From NCBI GenBank assembly GCA_964017235.1, contig OZ024938.1, positions 10,593,454 to 10,657,453 on the forward strand: a stretch of 64,000 bases of DNA, read 5' to 3'. Below the pieces are notes generated by a model that had not been told where the DNA came from, ran no database searches, and saw nothing but the letters and a program-made list of their open reading frames with translations. A program made the position numbers and the translations under genes. Of the stretch, positions 12,001 through 22,770 are shown piece after piece. Origin of the DNA: Sabellastarte sp. h YS-2021. Lineage: Eukaryota > Annelida > Polychaeta > Sabellida > Sabellidae. The first letter of the stretch is position 1; each line of letters begins with the position of its first letter.

Positions 12001-15000
12001 TGTGACTTTAAAATCTCCAATTATTAATTGTTGATTCCTACAGGTTGTAGAAGAAAAGGGCATCACCTTTGACCAGTTTGGCTGCCTGGCTGCGTGCAAC
12101 TCCCTGAATGTTCAGATGGTGCGAGGAGACAGTGAGTTGACGGAGGACAGACTCAGGCAGGATATCAAGGCTGTTACCATGGCAGCAGACAAGGTCATCA
12201 CAGTATCCTACAGCAGGAAGACATTTGGTCAGACGGGTGAGCTAAAACCTTATTCACCTTCCAGTCAAACTCTCGCAGGTAGAACATCTCCATTTAGTTT
12301 CTATTATGGGATATATTGGACCTCTACTCTAGTAAATAAAGTATTCACAAAAGGTCACAGCCAAATCTAAAGCTTTAGTTGCCTATATTTGTATACAAAA
12401 AGTAAGAATTGGCGAAGACCTTTCATGAAAATGGCCCCTGACAATAATTGAGTGTCCTAATATTTAGTTTTGGCTATGGTTTTGTTGGTGCCATCACATT
12501 ATGGTGTCCATTATTTTGCAGACATCATTTGAGATATCTCTACACAGTTTGGGATGTATATTACCCATATCATGGATCTAGAAAACCAATCATTTTTCAA
12601 ATCTATGTGGCCATAATCATTAACCCCAGCCCATAAAGGCTGGGGTTATAGTTATCCCCTGCACTGTCTGGGCAGCAGCGGCGGGCATAAAGCTTGTGGG
12701 TGTTCCACAGCCTAAACCTACGCACAGATTTTTGCCAAATTTTCAGGGTATGTTTACCCCAAGAGGATCTAGATCTGTTTAGGTTTTGGGGGTATCCGAT
12801 AACAACTGTTGCCATGGCAACTCTTTTAAGATTTTTTGCTCTTAAAGTGTGAGTATCAGGCCTGGATCTTTCTTAATTATTTTTTAATCAATTTTTGAAA
12901 TTACTTTGAATGCATTAAAATTCTTGAAATCATATATTAAATCACTTATAACTTGAAAAGTATTGGATTTAGAGCATTTTGATAAAATATGTTATTCAGC
13001 TACTTTTTTTATAGCTACAACATGTTGAGTAACTTGGGTTTCTATCCCCTATAGCTAAGTGATTAATAGCTACTTTCTGACTTTTCAGTAACTTCCATGA
13101 GTAAAATCACTTGTAACTTGAAAACTATTGCATATACAAAATTTGGCATAAATATGTTATTCAGCTAATTTGGGGTTAGCTATAACATGGTAAAATTGCA
13201 GATCTGTAGCTCTTTGCATAACTGAGCAATAGCTACTTTGAGGTTCTCACTGTTTGGTAAATTAGTTGTAACTTGAAAACTTTTGCATTTAGAGTAGTGT
13301 GTTTAAATGTGTTATTCACCTAATTTTTGTTCAGCTATAACACAGCAAGTTTGCACACCTGTAGCTCATTACATAGCTGAGCAATAACTATTTTCAGGTT
13401 CTCACTATTGATTAAATTAGTTGTAACTTGAAAAGTAATGCATTTAGAGCATTTTGTTGAAATATGTTATTCAGCTACTTTTTCCATAGCTACAACATGG
13501 TGAGTAACTTGGGTGTCTATCCCACCAGCTAAGTGAGTAATAGCTACTTTCTGACTTTTCAGTACTTTCCGTGATGAGTCAAATCACTGGTAACTTGAAA
13601 ACTATTGCATATACAGAAGTTTGTATAAATATGTTATTCAGCTAGTTTTGGGTCAGCTATAACATAGTAAAATTGCAGACTTGTAGCTCATTACATAGCT
13701 GAGCAAGAGCTACTTTGAGATTCTCACTGTTGAGTAAATCAGTTGTAACTCAAAAACTATTGCATTTACAGTCAGTGTTTTGTTTAAATATATTTTCCAC
13801 CCACATTTTACTCCTAAACAGTTAACTTGGTACTTTACTTCTGAATAACATTTGCAGGGCACAACGTTTGTGTCCTTTTCTTTTTTCACTTCTACTCTGA
13901 AGCTCTAACCCTGAAATGGGAACTGATTGCTTTTTTAAAATATGGACCTACTTTTCTTATTATTCAAACAAAACAATGAATATAAATGTAAAATAATCTG
14001 TGTACAGTATCTTATGTAATTCTATCGCAAATGAAGACCAAGGGTAACATGCAAGTCTTGAAGTCTGTAGGGTGACTTAAAAATATAATCACTCAGGTAA
14101 TTTCCCTGTTGTATTGAACAGGAGATGGCCACTTCTCCCCTGTTGGAGGCTACCATCCAGAGAAAGACCTGGTTTTGATTCTGGACACGGCTCGGTTTAA
14201 GTACCCCCCTCACTGGGTGAAACTCTCCACCTTATGTGATGCTATGAAGGCCCTGGATCCCAGTACAGGTGGGTTCAGTCTAGTGATGGATCCAGCATTA
14301 CTTGTAGTACAACAGGTGTCAAAAAACTTAAAATTCATAGCAGGTGATAAGTAATAAGTCAATTATAAGATAGTTTCATGTACAACATAAATCTTCCAAT
14401 GTGATGTAAAATAAGGCCGTGGCAGGTCACCTGAAAAATGATCTTACATTATTGAAAAGCCAAATACAAAATAAACAGGAAAGTTGGTACTTGAAAAATA
14501 ATTTTTATGTGTATTTGTTATTTCTTTTTGGTGTATACATGCATAGAAAGTCATAGTGCTGGTTTGCCATGGCAGGACATAAACAGGATTAAGTTACAAT
14601 AATCGACTTTAAAAAGTAATTCTTTTACTGACCGCTATTCAGAAAATGAAGTAAGTATATATGAATTAAATATCAAAACGTAGCTGTAATACTTAACAAA
14701 ATTAAATTTATAACAATGTTTAAATTAAATGATGCCAAATATAGAGGAAAAACTATTATAATGCGTGATAGTTTAAATCCATGCATCATTTGGGTAATCC
14801 TAGGTATTCAAACAGATTTTTCAATGTGATATTAGTTTTTGATTTAACTTTTGTTATTTTCACAGATTTTAGATTTTATTTTTGATACATCTGTTGACAT
14901 CAACAGCCATACTTACTTCATAGGTACTGTATTTATTCGTACAAAAGCCCCGGGAGCAAAGCATTTGTCAAAAGGGTGGGGGGGGGGGGGGGATTACTAT

Positions 15001-17614
15001 TTGACATAAAGAAACTACTGAAAAGTGTGTGAGCAATGGACAATAAATAAATACTTAACAACCTCCTTTTTGATAATTATAATTCCTAAGGTGTAGAGGA
15101 AGAGGAGTTATGTGTTCAATAGGGAGAGGGCACTTATACTAATAAATGCAGTACAATTGTACTCCATTTGTTTACTGCTCAAATATGGTGACCCACATTT
15201 GAGTCTGTTCTTTCCAAACTAGTACTTGGTCCCTTTTTTCTCGCCAAGTTACAATGATCTTAATTTAACACTAACCGATCTATTACACAATTAGATAATT
15301 TACTCAAGACCGTGCTACTAACTGGAAATCTGTGAGGTTCAACTGGTACTGCATTGCAACTGAGAAGATAATTCCCATGACTGGCTTGCCGCTGCCACAA
15401 TTCCAGAAAATTTAACCCAGTAAATCAGATGTTTATGAGAACAAATCAGACTCATGGGTGAGGTTTTTTGTCGAAATTCCTAAAAACTCAAACTACATTA
15501 TGAATTGATGTACTTAAGGTAACCCATTCTAATTCTCATTTCCCAATTCTTTTAGGCCAGCCTAGAGGTTATATGATTTTGAAGAAAACTGACGATTTTC
15601 CAGCAGTATTGTTTCACGTAGCCCCCATGCTAAATGTCTACGGAGAAATCCAGCCTCAGACTTCAGAACAACAGGGTCTGAATGCCTTTCTTCAGGCCTG
15701 GAATCATTGGCTGGCTGAGAAAAATGACAGCCAATCGGATGTTGTCATGTGGCAAACCGCCATTGGTCAATTTTTGAAGGCCTTGGAACATTTGGGGCCA
15801 GATTTCCTGCTTACAACACAGGTGAAGTTTCATGATATAATCTTACGTTTAGGTTTGGCCTTTAGGGCTGATCCTTGCATACTGATGGTTTGAAATGGAA
15901 ATCTGTCCATTAAGGCTGAAAACGATTTGAATTTTAGCAATCCGATTAATTGTTCTGTAAAATCTACGATTTTCCGATAAATCAGGTGTAGTGTATACTC
16001 ACCTGCAATGTCCAAAATCAGACTAATACAGCATCTAATATGTACAAATGAATAATATCTTGTCATTTTTATTGACCTTTTTGTTAAATAAGGGATAAAT
16101 TGGGCACAATATAGATATCAAAGATCTTTTACAGTGACAGAAATGATCAAAATAGGAAATATTTAGGCATAATAATGCTAATCAATGATGCTTTCTTTCT
16201 TTTGGTAGTTTTTATCAATTAATTGAATTGTCATTTTACTATACCTATTCTCTGGCCATGCTAAGGATAATGATTATCTGGTATTCATGTTCCAGCCTTA
16301 CTGTCCACCCAAGTATTTGAAATTTTCCTGTGCTGTTTACATGTTGATTATGAAATTTGTGAAGTATTAGAAATACACCTTGGATATGTGTTTTCTGTAT
16401 TTGGAATCTGCCATTTTAAAGCAATAGTTTCAAAACCGTTTTAAGTTTTCACTTTGATTTATGTGGAAATAAGTCTTATACTTCTAAACTGGGATTTTTG
16501 GGGAGTGAAAAAACTGTATTCTACCTTTTCAAAAACACTTGTATTGCAGTGTAGTTATTTGAAAAAAGATACATCCTAAATTTTGTAAAACATTCCAACG
16601 TGAAATGCTATGAAAGTACTTTTATAAGTATAAAAATAATAATGACAATATATTATTAGTGAAAATTATTTCAAGTGAATTGCTTTAGAGTTGAAAATAA
16701 GCAAACAAACAAAAAATTTTCAAAGTTTTACTCTTATGGTACAGATTAATAGTACTGTAAATAGTAAAACATACTGTTATTATTTATTTTTATTACAGTG
16801 ACATATATTCATATTATGTGCAGTATGATTATTTATTACATACATATATTCTTGACAAAAAGGCATGCCCAGCCCTCTGTTGTTGTTTACATGTCGATTT
16901 TAATATGAAAAGCAGAAATACACATGGGATTATTTACTATGCACGCTGAATTGTGTTTTACTCAAATTTAAGGATATAAATTATTTCGTCATGTTACTTA
17001 TCCATATGTCCATAATAATTGGTAGTAATTTTTACACATTGCTAGTGTGTTTAGTTAACATTTACAAGTCTTAGATGTTTCCTCTGATTCTGAACATATT
17101 CAACACAATTATCCGAAGATCTTGTTTCTTCAGTCATCTGAATGAAAGTCTAATGCTAAAAACAGACTTACTCTTCTAATTTTAGGGTTATTTGAACTGT
17201 ACCATGTCCACAGAACACACTTGTGCTGTTCGAGAATTACTAAAGAGTTTGGAAGGACATCAACTATTTTATGCAGCAGAGGAACAGCTAAACACGCAAC
17301 AGTCTAGCTCCAGTGTTTTCAGTCCCTCATCCACTTATGCCGTTTGTGACACTTTACACTGTGGTACCAGGAACTGTGACACATGTGGATTTCGTCTGGA
17401 CATGAAGGCCAAACATTTTGTAACCATGATTCTTTTAGCCTGGCCTTATACCAAATGTGGTAAAAACAACAGCAGTGCCTTAGGACAAAGCATTAGTCGG
17501 TCCATGGTGAACTGTCATGAAATCTTGCAAAATGAAGTCAGCCAATTGCATCATCAATTAGGGCATGTGATGGGACACGTGAATATGTGCGACAACTGTC
17601 AGTGTAGAGTTTAA
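8873..17614 (+). CDS. PCS: Phytochelatin synthase (glutathione gamma-glutamylcysteinyltransferase), five visible exons
   Basis: The enzyme joins gamma-Glu-Cys units from glutathione into phytochelatins, cytosolic peptides that bind cadmium and other metals. Five exons (8873-9054, 12044-12236, 14122-14268, 15556-15821, 17186-17614) give 405 visible residues. All four introns are GT/AG, in phases 0, 1, 1 and 0. Family marks run in order: [74 protein letters not shown] and [12 protein letters not shown]. The triad is Cys (8935-8937), His (14130-14132) and Asp (14184-14186); His-Asp spacing is 18 residues, as in plant PCS. The last exon carries 11 cysteines, like the metal-sensing tails of long PCS. 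The first visible exon opens in mid-codon (G split as G|GT), so an N-terminal exon of about 40-50 codons is missing from my reading. It lies upstream, in the window or beyond it. Confidence 0.93.
9365..9668 (-). mobile_element. tRNA-derived SINE, type 2
   Basis: On the minus strand the 5' end carries a tRNA-like head with GGTTCAAAC near the B-box position. A long body follows (CCTCAAGGATG, CCATTTATCA on the + strand), and the 3' end is close to GCGCTTTGAATCCTGTAGTA. A second copy, 51,201-51,518, is similar over the whole length. In that copy the A-box-like TGGCCTAGCGGG and B-box GGTTCAAACCC are clearer. It depends on LINE proteins for movement and encodes none. Confidence 0.8.
9774..10977 (+). 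mobile_element. Satellite-cored element E, complete-looking copy
   Basis: The head hairpin AAGCGTCCCT-GAA-AGGGCGCTT (9,776-9,798) has one bulged base. It is followed by a (CCG)n stretch, a leader with ATATTTGGCAGTTATATACC and GATCACATGATCAAAAA, and a core of about four units near 156 bp (10,200-10,865) marked by TATATCTCCTTTAT.GTTGC. The tail ends with hairpin TTTTG-TTAG-CAAAA, eight bases, then CTGG (10,974-10,977) and T. A second copy spans 29.57-33.3 kb. The element has no coding capacity and lies in PCS intron 1. Confidence 0.75.
10985..11064 (+). pseudogene. CR1-like LINE fragment, left of the hAT insertion
   Basis: The reading [20 protein letters not shown] corresponds to the VQN..AR.V..TRK...ITP stretch found in CR1/L2-type RT C-terminal regions. 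The intact relative at 49.55-50.37 kb in this window reads VQNSLARIVANTTKYSHITP at the same place. The frame continues across the hAT element at 11,472. Confidence 0.65.
11073..11463. mobile_element. Non-autonomous hAT-like transposon, 391 bp
   Basis: The ends are inverted: TAGGGCTGCGAACGAGTACT on the left and, read on the other strand, TAGGGCTGTGACGGGTGC with GAGTACTCG further in. A perfect 8-bp duplication, GTCTTTAT (11,065-11,072 and 11,464-11,471), flanks the element. An 8-bp TSD and TAGGGCTG ends are typical of hAT elements. It has no transposase, so it would need one in trans. It interrupts a LINE fragment, and removing one TSD copy restores the LINE reading [12 protein letters not shown]. 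Confidence 0.9.
11472..11850 (+). pseudogene. CR1-like LINE fragment, right of the hAT insertion
   Basis: Marks on the + strand, in several frames, are LYKLHWLPV, then [18 protein letters not shown] and KKKLKTYLF. The same order occurs in the better preserved LINE at 49.55-50.37 kb ([31 protein letters not shown]). The fragment is frameshifted and holds only the C-terminal region. About 190 bp of unassigned intron DNA follow before the next PCS exon. Confidence 0.7.
12044..12236 (+). CDS. PCS: PCS exon 2 of those visible
   Basis: It encodes [19 protein letters not shown] through [16 protein letters not shown]. The donor is ACGG|GTGAGC and leaves one base of a Gly codon (phase 1). It corresponds to the papain-like fold segment between the catalytic Cys and His. 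Confidence 0.93.
12237..14121 (+). other. PCS intron 2 (1,885 bp)
   Basis: This GT/AG intron is filled mainly by a copy of element C (12.62-13.88 kb). The remainder is AT-rich with nothing recognised. The acceptor is GTATTGAACAG|GAGATGG. Confidence 0.85.
12617..13880 (+). mobile_element. Satellite-cored element C, copy 1 (tail incomplete)
   Basis: The head is a perfect 10-bp stem hairpin, AACCCCAGCC-CATAAA-GGCTGGGGTT, near 12,616-12,643. A leader leads to AGTGTGAGTATCAGGCCTGGAT, which recurs with changes in the 21-28 kb copy. The core (12.9-13.8 kb) is degenerate units near 150-160 bp marked by GTAACTTGAAAACTATTGCAT, TTATTCAGCTA and AGCTATAACAT. After the core comes CAGGGCACAACGTTTGTGTCCTTTTC, shared with the copies at 28.0 and 45.7 kb. 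The final hairpin and CTTG end are not found here, so the 3' end is lost. Confidence 0.7.
14122..14268 (+). CDS. PCS: PCS exon with catalytic His and Asp
   Basis: It encodes [20 protein letters not shown] followed by [18 protein letters not shown]. His of GHFSP and Asp of LILD are the second and third triad residues. The donor CAGTACAG|GTGGGT leaves phase 1. Confidence 0.94.
14269..15555 (+). other. PCS intron 3 (1,287 bp)
   Basis: AT-rich GT/AG intron with a 15-base G run at 14,978-14,992. No element is recognised. The acceptor is CCCAATTCTTTTAG|GCCAGC. Confidence 0.85.
15556..15821 (+). CDS. PCS: PCS exon 4 of those visible
   Basis: It encodes [20 protein letters not shown], then [15 protein letters not shown] and about 50 more residues ending [14 protein letters not shown] and the stretch after it follow the end of the N-terminal catalytic domain in PCS proteins. 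The donor is ACACAG|GTGAAG, phase 0. Confidence 0.92.
15822..17185 (+). other. PCS intron 4 (1,364 bp)
   Basis: AT-rich GT/AG intron. No mobile element is recognised by eye. The acceptor is ACTCTTCTAATTTTAG|GGTTAT. Confidence 0.85.
17186..17614 (+). CDS. PCS: PCS terminal exon, cysteine-rich C-terminal domain
   Basis: It has 142 residues and a TAA stop at 17,612-17,614. Eleven cysteines occur, clustered as [16 protein letters not shown] in the middle and CDNCQC just before the stop. [16 protein letters not shown] matches a conserved block of eukaryotic PCS. The tail is thought to modulate metal response in the family; here that role is inferred from the cysteine spacing alone. Confidence 0.92.
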   Translation, partial: GYLNCTMSTEHTCAVRELLKSLEGHQLFYAAEEQLNTQQSSSSVFSPSSTYAVCDTLHCGTRNCDTCGFRLDMKAKHFVTMILLAWPYTKCGKNNSSALGQSISRSMVNCHEILQNEVSQLHHQLGHVMGHVNMCDNCQCRV

Positions 17615-17900
17615 AGTGCAGTTGCTATATTTTACTATCAGTGCAGAGTTTAAAATTCAGTCACTGTGTTTCCCTGACTAGAAAGGCCTCTGGTACAATG
17701 TGGATTATGGCAAAAATGTCACAGTTTTGCATTGTGTTGCAGATTGCCTGAAATCTGGAAGGTCTGGCGTGAAATAAGGTCACAGTCAAAACATAAATTG
17801 TGCAATATTGACTTTTATCTTTTTCAAAATATCCATAAATATGTACATTCAAAAATTCTCCATGTTGCTTTAAAAAATCATTTAATTTTGTGTATTTTTA
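17615..17900 (+). other. PCS 3' untranslated region and flank
   Basis: AT-rich, with a short near-duplicate (AGTGCAGTTGCTATATT and TTCAGTCACTGTGTTTCC after GAGTTTAAA). No canonical AATAAA is seen before the next repeat element; AACATAAATTG near 17,790 is a weak candidate. Confidence 0.4.
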
Positions 17901-17901
17901 T

Positions 17902-19515
17902 TACCCCAGAGCCTTTAAGCGCTGTGAGGGTATTGTTTTTACCAATGGTGTCCAGATAGGTGGATGGGCATGTAGGTGGGCAGCGGGAAATGCTTGTCTG
18001 GGCTGTTTGTCTGAAACCATGTAAGATGTTGATACTTGGTGGGGACATCGCAGAGTTGCTTCTAGGATGCGTTTTCTGCGATATCTCGCATTAATTTGCT
18101 TTTGCTCGCGGATTTCATCGAAGTATGCGGGGACAAGATTGTAAAAGAACGCATTCAGCACAAGGCAATGCGGGATATATATACGAAGCGAAAAGACGAG
18201 AGATCAAAGAAATCGAAACGATGCGTGGAGCGAGAGTTTGTCGAGGTTTTGATTTTTCCGTCAAAACGTTCTTCGAATAATGCCTAGACGATTTTGGTTT
18301 CGTGATCGTTTACAAACTCAAATATATTATGAGGTACAGACAGTATTTGGACATATTATACCCAAAAATATAAAATTAAGCTGAAAGTGGATGATTATAT
18401 AAAAAATGGCTGCAAGAAAAACGAAACTTACAGTAGACTGGATTGTTACCACAACAGGAGAGGCAAACCGGTGCTGACCCTACGTATCTGTGGGGTTTCC
18501 CAACAATGTATGTCTAGAAAATATTTTACTTGAAGATCAAAATTCATGGACAACTCATTAATATTAATGAGGTTTCTTAACAATATTTTCTGCTTTAAGA
18601 TAAAATACTAGATGGACCACAAAGCTCAGCTCAGATTCGTAGAAAATATTGACAATTTCATGGGATTTTTTAACAATATTTTACTAGAAGAATTTGTGGA
18701 TTACTCATTACTATTCATGAGGTCATGGTATTCTGTGGGGTTTTCCAACATATTTGTATGAATTGATGGTGTAATGACTGAATTTGTGATGCCATGACTT
18801 CAGATGAAAACTTAAAACCATAATGCCATGACAGGAGCCACTTTGATGTAAATAACCATTTTCAGTATTTTTTTTAAATTCTATCACTAGCCTTGAAGTT
18901 TATTTTTATTGGGCAAGACAATAAAAATTGACCACTAATTAATAGAAGTCCACTGTTAAAAATGCCTAAATATACTGAAAATGTATTTTTTATTAGTTTA
19001 AACTTATCATAAAGTCGTCCCCCAGAATTTTTAGCCCCTCCCCCACATTTTGTGTAGTGGTGGGGGATCGCCCCCACTTTTTGAAATTCCTAGAATCAAC
19101 ACTGCATCGTTTGGGCTGTCTTGTATGGACTATTTTGCAGCAACTGTAAGGTATAGATGGTTGATACTTGGTTGGGACATTGGTTAGGTGGTGTAGGTAT
19201 GCAAAATCATTGTGTGACCTTGATTTAATCTTTAACCACCCCATGGTGACCTGGACCTTTCTGTTCTTGTCTGGGCTATATCTTGACACACCATATTGTG
19301 TAGGAAGTTGGTACGTGGCAGGGACATCAGATAAGGGACGTAGGTGTGTAACATCATGATGTGGCTTTGATGTGACCTTTGACCTTGCTGTATTGCCCTT
19401 GATCTTTAGCATCTTGTCTGGGCTATATCTTGAAACTGTATGATGTAGGAAGTTGACACTTGGTAGAGACATTGGTTAGGGTATGTATTTGGCAACATCA
19501 TGTCACACTGTTTGC
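17902..19515 (+). mobile_element. Satellite-cored element G (interrupted)
   Basis: The head is an imperfect hairpin, TACCCCAGAGC...GCGCTGTGAGGGTA (about 17,903-17,933). A leader with TTGATACTTGGTGGGGACAT follows. The tandem core resumes at 19,105-19,515 as about three units near 147 bp, marked by CTGGGCTATATCTTGA and GACATT.GTTAGG. The intervening 18.1-19.1 kb is not array: it has degenerate phrases GGTTTC.CAACAATATTTT, about four times, and a short GTGGGGG-ATCG-CCCCCAC hairpin near 19,060. No CTAG-type tail is recognised; a MITE follows immediately. Confidence 0.5.
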
Positions 19516-19525
19516 TTTGAAGGTA

Positions 19526-19750
19526 GAGTAAGAAATCTAAAATTCGCCACATATCTGAAATTCGCCACATGTAAAAATACTAATAAAATAAATGAATTGA
19601 GGCGAGATTTGTTGACTGTATAGTAAATTAAGGCTTTTTGAACTGAAAAATACCAATTTTTGGACAAAAACATCATTTTCTTCATAAAATTAACTAAGGT
19701 TTTACAGGTGGCGAATTTTAGATTCCTGGCGAATTTTAGATTTCTTACTC
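19526..19750. mobile_element. Mariner-type MITE, 225 bp, copy 1
   Basis: Terminal inverted repeats GAGTAAGAAATCTAAAATTC match the other end in reverse, and TA flanks both sides (19,524-19,525 and 19,751-19,752). A TA target duplication suits Tc1/mariner elements. Near each end the TCTAAAATTCGCCA motif is repeated a second time. A second copy of identical length lies inverted at 37,511-37,735. It has no transposase; the roughly 60-codon frame in it is incidental. Confidence 0.85.
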
Positions 19751-19764
19751 TATCTTGATCTTAG

Positions 19765-19855
19765 TAGTGTGTTGTGTCTTCTATATATCTCGTGATGTTG
19801 AAAACTATTTCCCCAGGGTATCGGATCCAGGCATCTCCGATGCTATTTTTCATAT
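19765..19855 (+). repeat. Short interspersed repeat, copy 2 of 2
   Basis: Counterpart of 3,236-3,325, sharing GAAAACTATTTCCCCAGG and GGCATCTC.GATGCTATTTT. The + frame gives ISRDVENYFPRVSDPGISDA. Family unknown. Confidence 0.5.
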
Positions 19856-19869
19856 TATGAAATTTGATA

Positions 19870-21050
19870 AGAAAAAGAAATGCAAAATTTGCCATAGTAA
19901 TGTTAAGTTTGTCACTGAGGTTCAAGCTCTCCTTTTTTGTCTTGTGACAACATTATGCCTCTGATCTCTCTTATGCAAATTTGGCACAGATATTTAATTA
20001 TTTTGCGTTATATATACTCCCAGTGAAAATGTCAAATATTGTGGCAGATAACTAGCTTTTTCAATGTTTCTTTTTCATTAAAAGTAGGTATCTTTGTTGA
20101 AAAAGGGTGAATTCATAGCACACTAGAAAGAACTCATAGAGTGCAGACCTCCACTGGGGGTTGAAAATACAGGAGTTTTTATCAAAAATTACTTTTTGAG
20201 TAATCATGAAAGTATGAATGTTTCAGACCAGTAATCAGGGTGGTCTGTTTCCAGGGAATATGATCCTATATAAAATTCCAGGTTCAATGGTACTTTTAAA
20301 TAAGACATGTGGCAACACATTGGAACAAGTGCAGCCTTATCAAGTACAGCTTTTATAGGATCCTGATAAAGTTGTTAGTGGGTGGACAATTAGATGTGTG
20401 CTCGATTAGTCATAAGGGTACTATCACAGTCGTTCAATGAAAATTTTTAGCAATTGATAATTCAGCTAAAATCTTACCTTTCCTTTTTGTATCTCAATAA
20501 CCACAAGTATTTCAAACATTTGTGGCAGTTATCTTTAATTCTCACTTCAAAACTCACTTCTGTCAAAGGAAGTGAGTGCTTTTGATAGATTACGAATGTT
20601 GGAAATGAAGATGACACTGTTATTTTTACCGGATTGATATATACTTCATCCTAAGGAGTGTTTCCTGATATTACGGCTTAGTGGAGTTAAAAAATGGATT
20701 ATGACTCAGTTATGAGCAGCAAAAATGGACGAATAATCGGCCATGAAAAGTGGAAGCAATTGCCAGCAACAGAAGCTGCAGAATATTATATTGAATGTGA
20801 CATATATGTTGTATTAGAATTAGTATCTGAATGTTTTTTTATATATTATATGTTAAGTTTTTAAGAAATATTTGTTGGAACACATCAAGATTCATTTATT
20901 AAAGTACAATTGTGTCATGTGTATTTTCGTGTGAATGTCTATCATGTTATGTTTTAAATAAAATATTTCAATCAAAAATGTTATACATCAGCATTAAGTT
21001 CTGTTCTTCCGTTACTTTGTTTATTTGAGTAGGTTCTGACAAGTTTTTTA
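19870..21050. other. Unassigned AT-rich stretch
   Basis: No gene is firmly recognised. An ATG at 20,696 opens a 56-codon frame (MDYDSVMSSKNGRIIGHEKW at its start), with AATAAA about 90 bp after its stop, near 20,957. It could be a small last exon or chance; nothing upstream supports it. Confidence 0.25.
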
Positions 21051-22770
21051 TGTCAGCTGACTTGTCAGTCAGCTGACATTATGTCATCACTCTGCGGCGT
21101 GGGCGTACGCGTCCGCGTGAACAACTTCTTCTCCAAAACTACAAGGCCTAGAGACATGATGTTTTTTTTAAAAGATACCTTATCTATCGAGGATGAAAAA
21201 TTGTTCAAGGCATGAAAATCTGTCTGTTCGTCTGTTTGCTAAAGACATTACAAGGGGGGTACCCCCACCAAAAGTGTGAAAATTTCAACTTTTTATCACA
21301 ATTTTCTCAGTGACTATTGCAGGGATTTCTCTCATATCTTGCATATATGTACTAGGCCAGAGGTAGATTCTCTTGTGTGAGTATGAGACCTGGATCTGTC
21401 TTACTTTTTTTTTAATAAATTTTTTAAATAATTTTTAATGCATTAAAATTCATGAAATCATGCACTAAATCACTTATAACTTCAAAAGTGTTGCATTTAC
21501 AGCATTTTGTGAAAATATGTTGTTCAGCTACTTTTTTCATAGCTACAATATGGTGAGTAAGTTGGGTGTCTGTCTCAATAGCTAAGTGAGTAATAGCTAC
21601 TTTTGGGCTTTTCAGTAACTTCCATTATGAGTAAAATCACTTGTAACTTAAAAACTATTGCATTTAGAGAATTTCGTATAAAATGTTATTCAGCTACTTT
21701 TGGGCCAGCTATAACATAGTGAAATTTCAGACCTGTAGCTCATGGCATAGCTGAGTAATAGCTACTTTTAGGTTATCACTGTTGAGTAAATCACTTATAA
21801 CTTGAAAAGTGTTGCATTTAGAGCATTTTGTTAAAATATGTTATTCAGCTACTTTTTTCATAGCTACAATATGGTGAGTAAGTTGGGTGTCTGTCTCAAT
21901 AGCTAAGTGAGTAATTGCTACTTTTGGGCTTTTCTGTAACTTCCATCATGAGTAAAATCACTTGTAACTTAAAAACTATTGCATTTAGAGAATTTCGTAT
22001 AAATATGTTATTTAGCTACTTTTGGGCCAGCTATAACATAGTAAAATTTCAGACCTGTAGCTCATGGCATAGCTGAGTAATAGCTACTTTTAGGTTATCA
22101 CTGTTGAGTAAATCGCTTATAACTTGAAAACTATTGCAATTAGAGTATTTTGTTTCAATATATTATTCACCTATTTTGGGGTCAGCTATAACATAGTGAA
22201 GTTTCAGACCTGTGGCTCATTTCATAGCTGAGTAATAGCTACTTCAAAGTTCTCACTGTTGAGTAAATCAGTTATAATTGGAAAACTATTGCATTTACAG
22301 AAATTTGTGCAAATGTGTTATTCAGCTACTTTTGGGTCAGCTATAACATAGTGAAATTATAGACCTATAGCTCATGGCACAACTGAGCAATAGCTATTCT
22401 CAGGTACTGACTGTTGAGTAAATCAGCTATAACTTGAAAAATATTGCATTTGGAGTATTTTGTTAAAATATGTTGTTCACCTACTTTTGGGTCAGCTATA
22501 ACATAGTGAAATTACAGACCTATAGCTCATGGCATAGCGGAGCAATAGCTATTTTCAGGTTCTCACTATTGAGTAAATCAGTTGTAGCTTGAAAACTATT
22601 GCATTTACAGTAGTTTGCTTAAATATGTTGTTCACCTACTTTTGGGTTAGCTATAACATAGTAAAATTTCAGACATATAGCTCATTGCATAGCTGAGTAA
22701 TAGTTCCTTTGAGGTTCTCACTGTTGAGTAAATCACTTGTAACTTGAAAACTATTACATTTAGAGTAATT

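Larger units (their letters stand above)
9055..12043 (+). other. PCS intron 1 (2,989 bp), repeat-filled
   Basis: This GT/AG intron contains a SINE (9.37-9.67 kb), element E (9.77-10.98 kb) and a CR1-like LINE fragment split by a hAT-like element (10.99-11.85 kb). The acceptor is TTGATTCCTACAG|GTTGTAG. Confidence 0.85.

Noticed and set aside
20696-20866. 56-codon frame starting MDYDSVMSSKNG with a downstream AATAAA
   Set aside because: Too short, with no homology recognised and no upstream exon or promoter signal. Kept only as a remark in the unassigned stretch.
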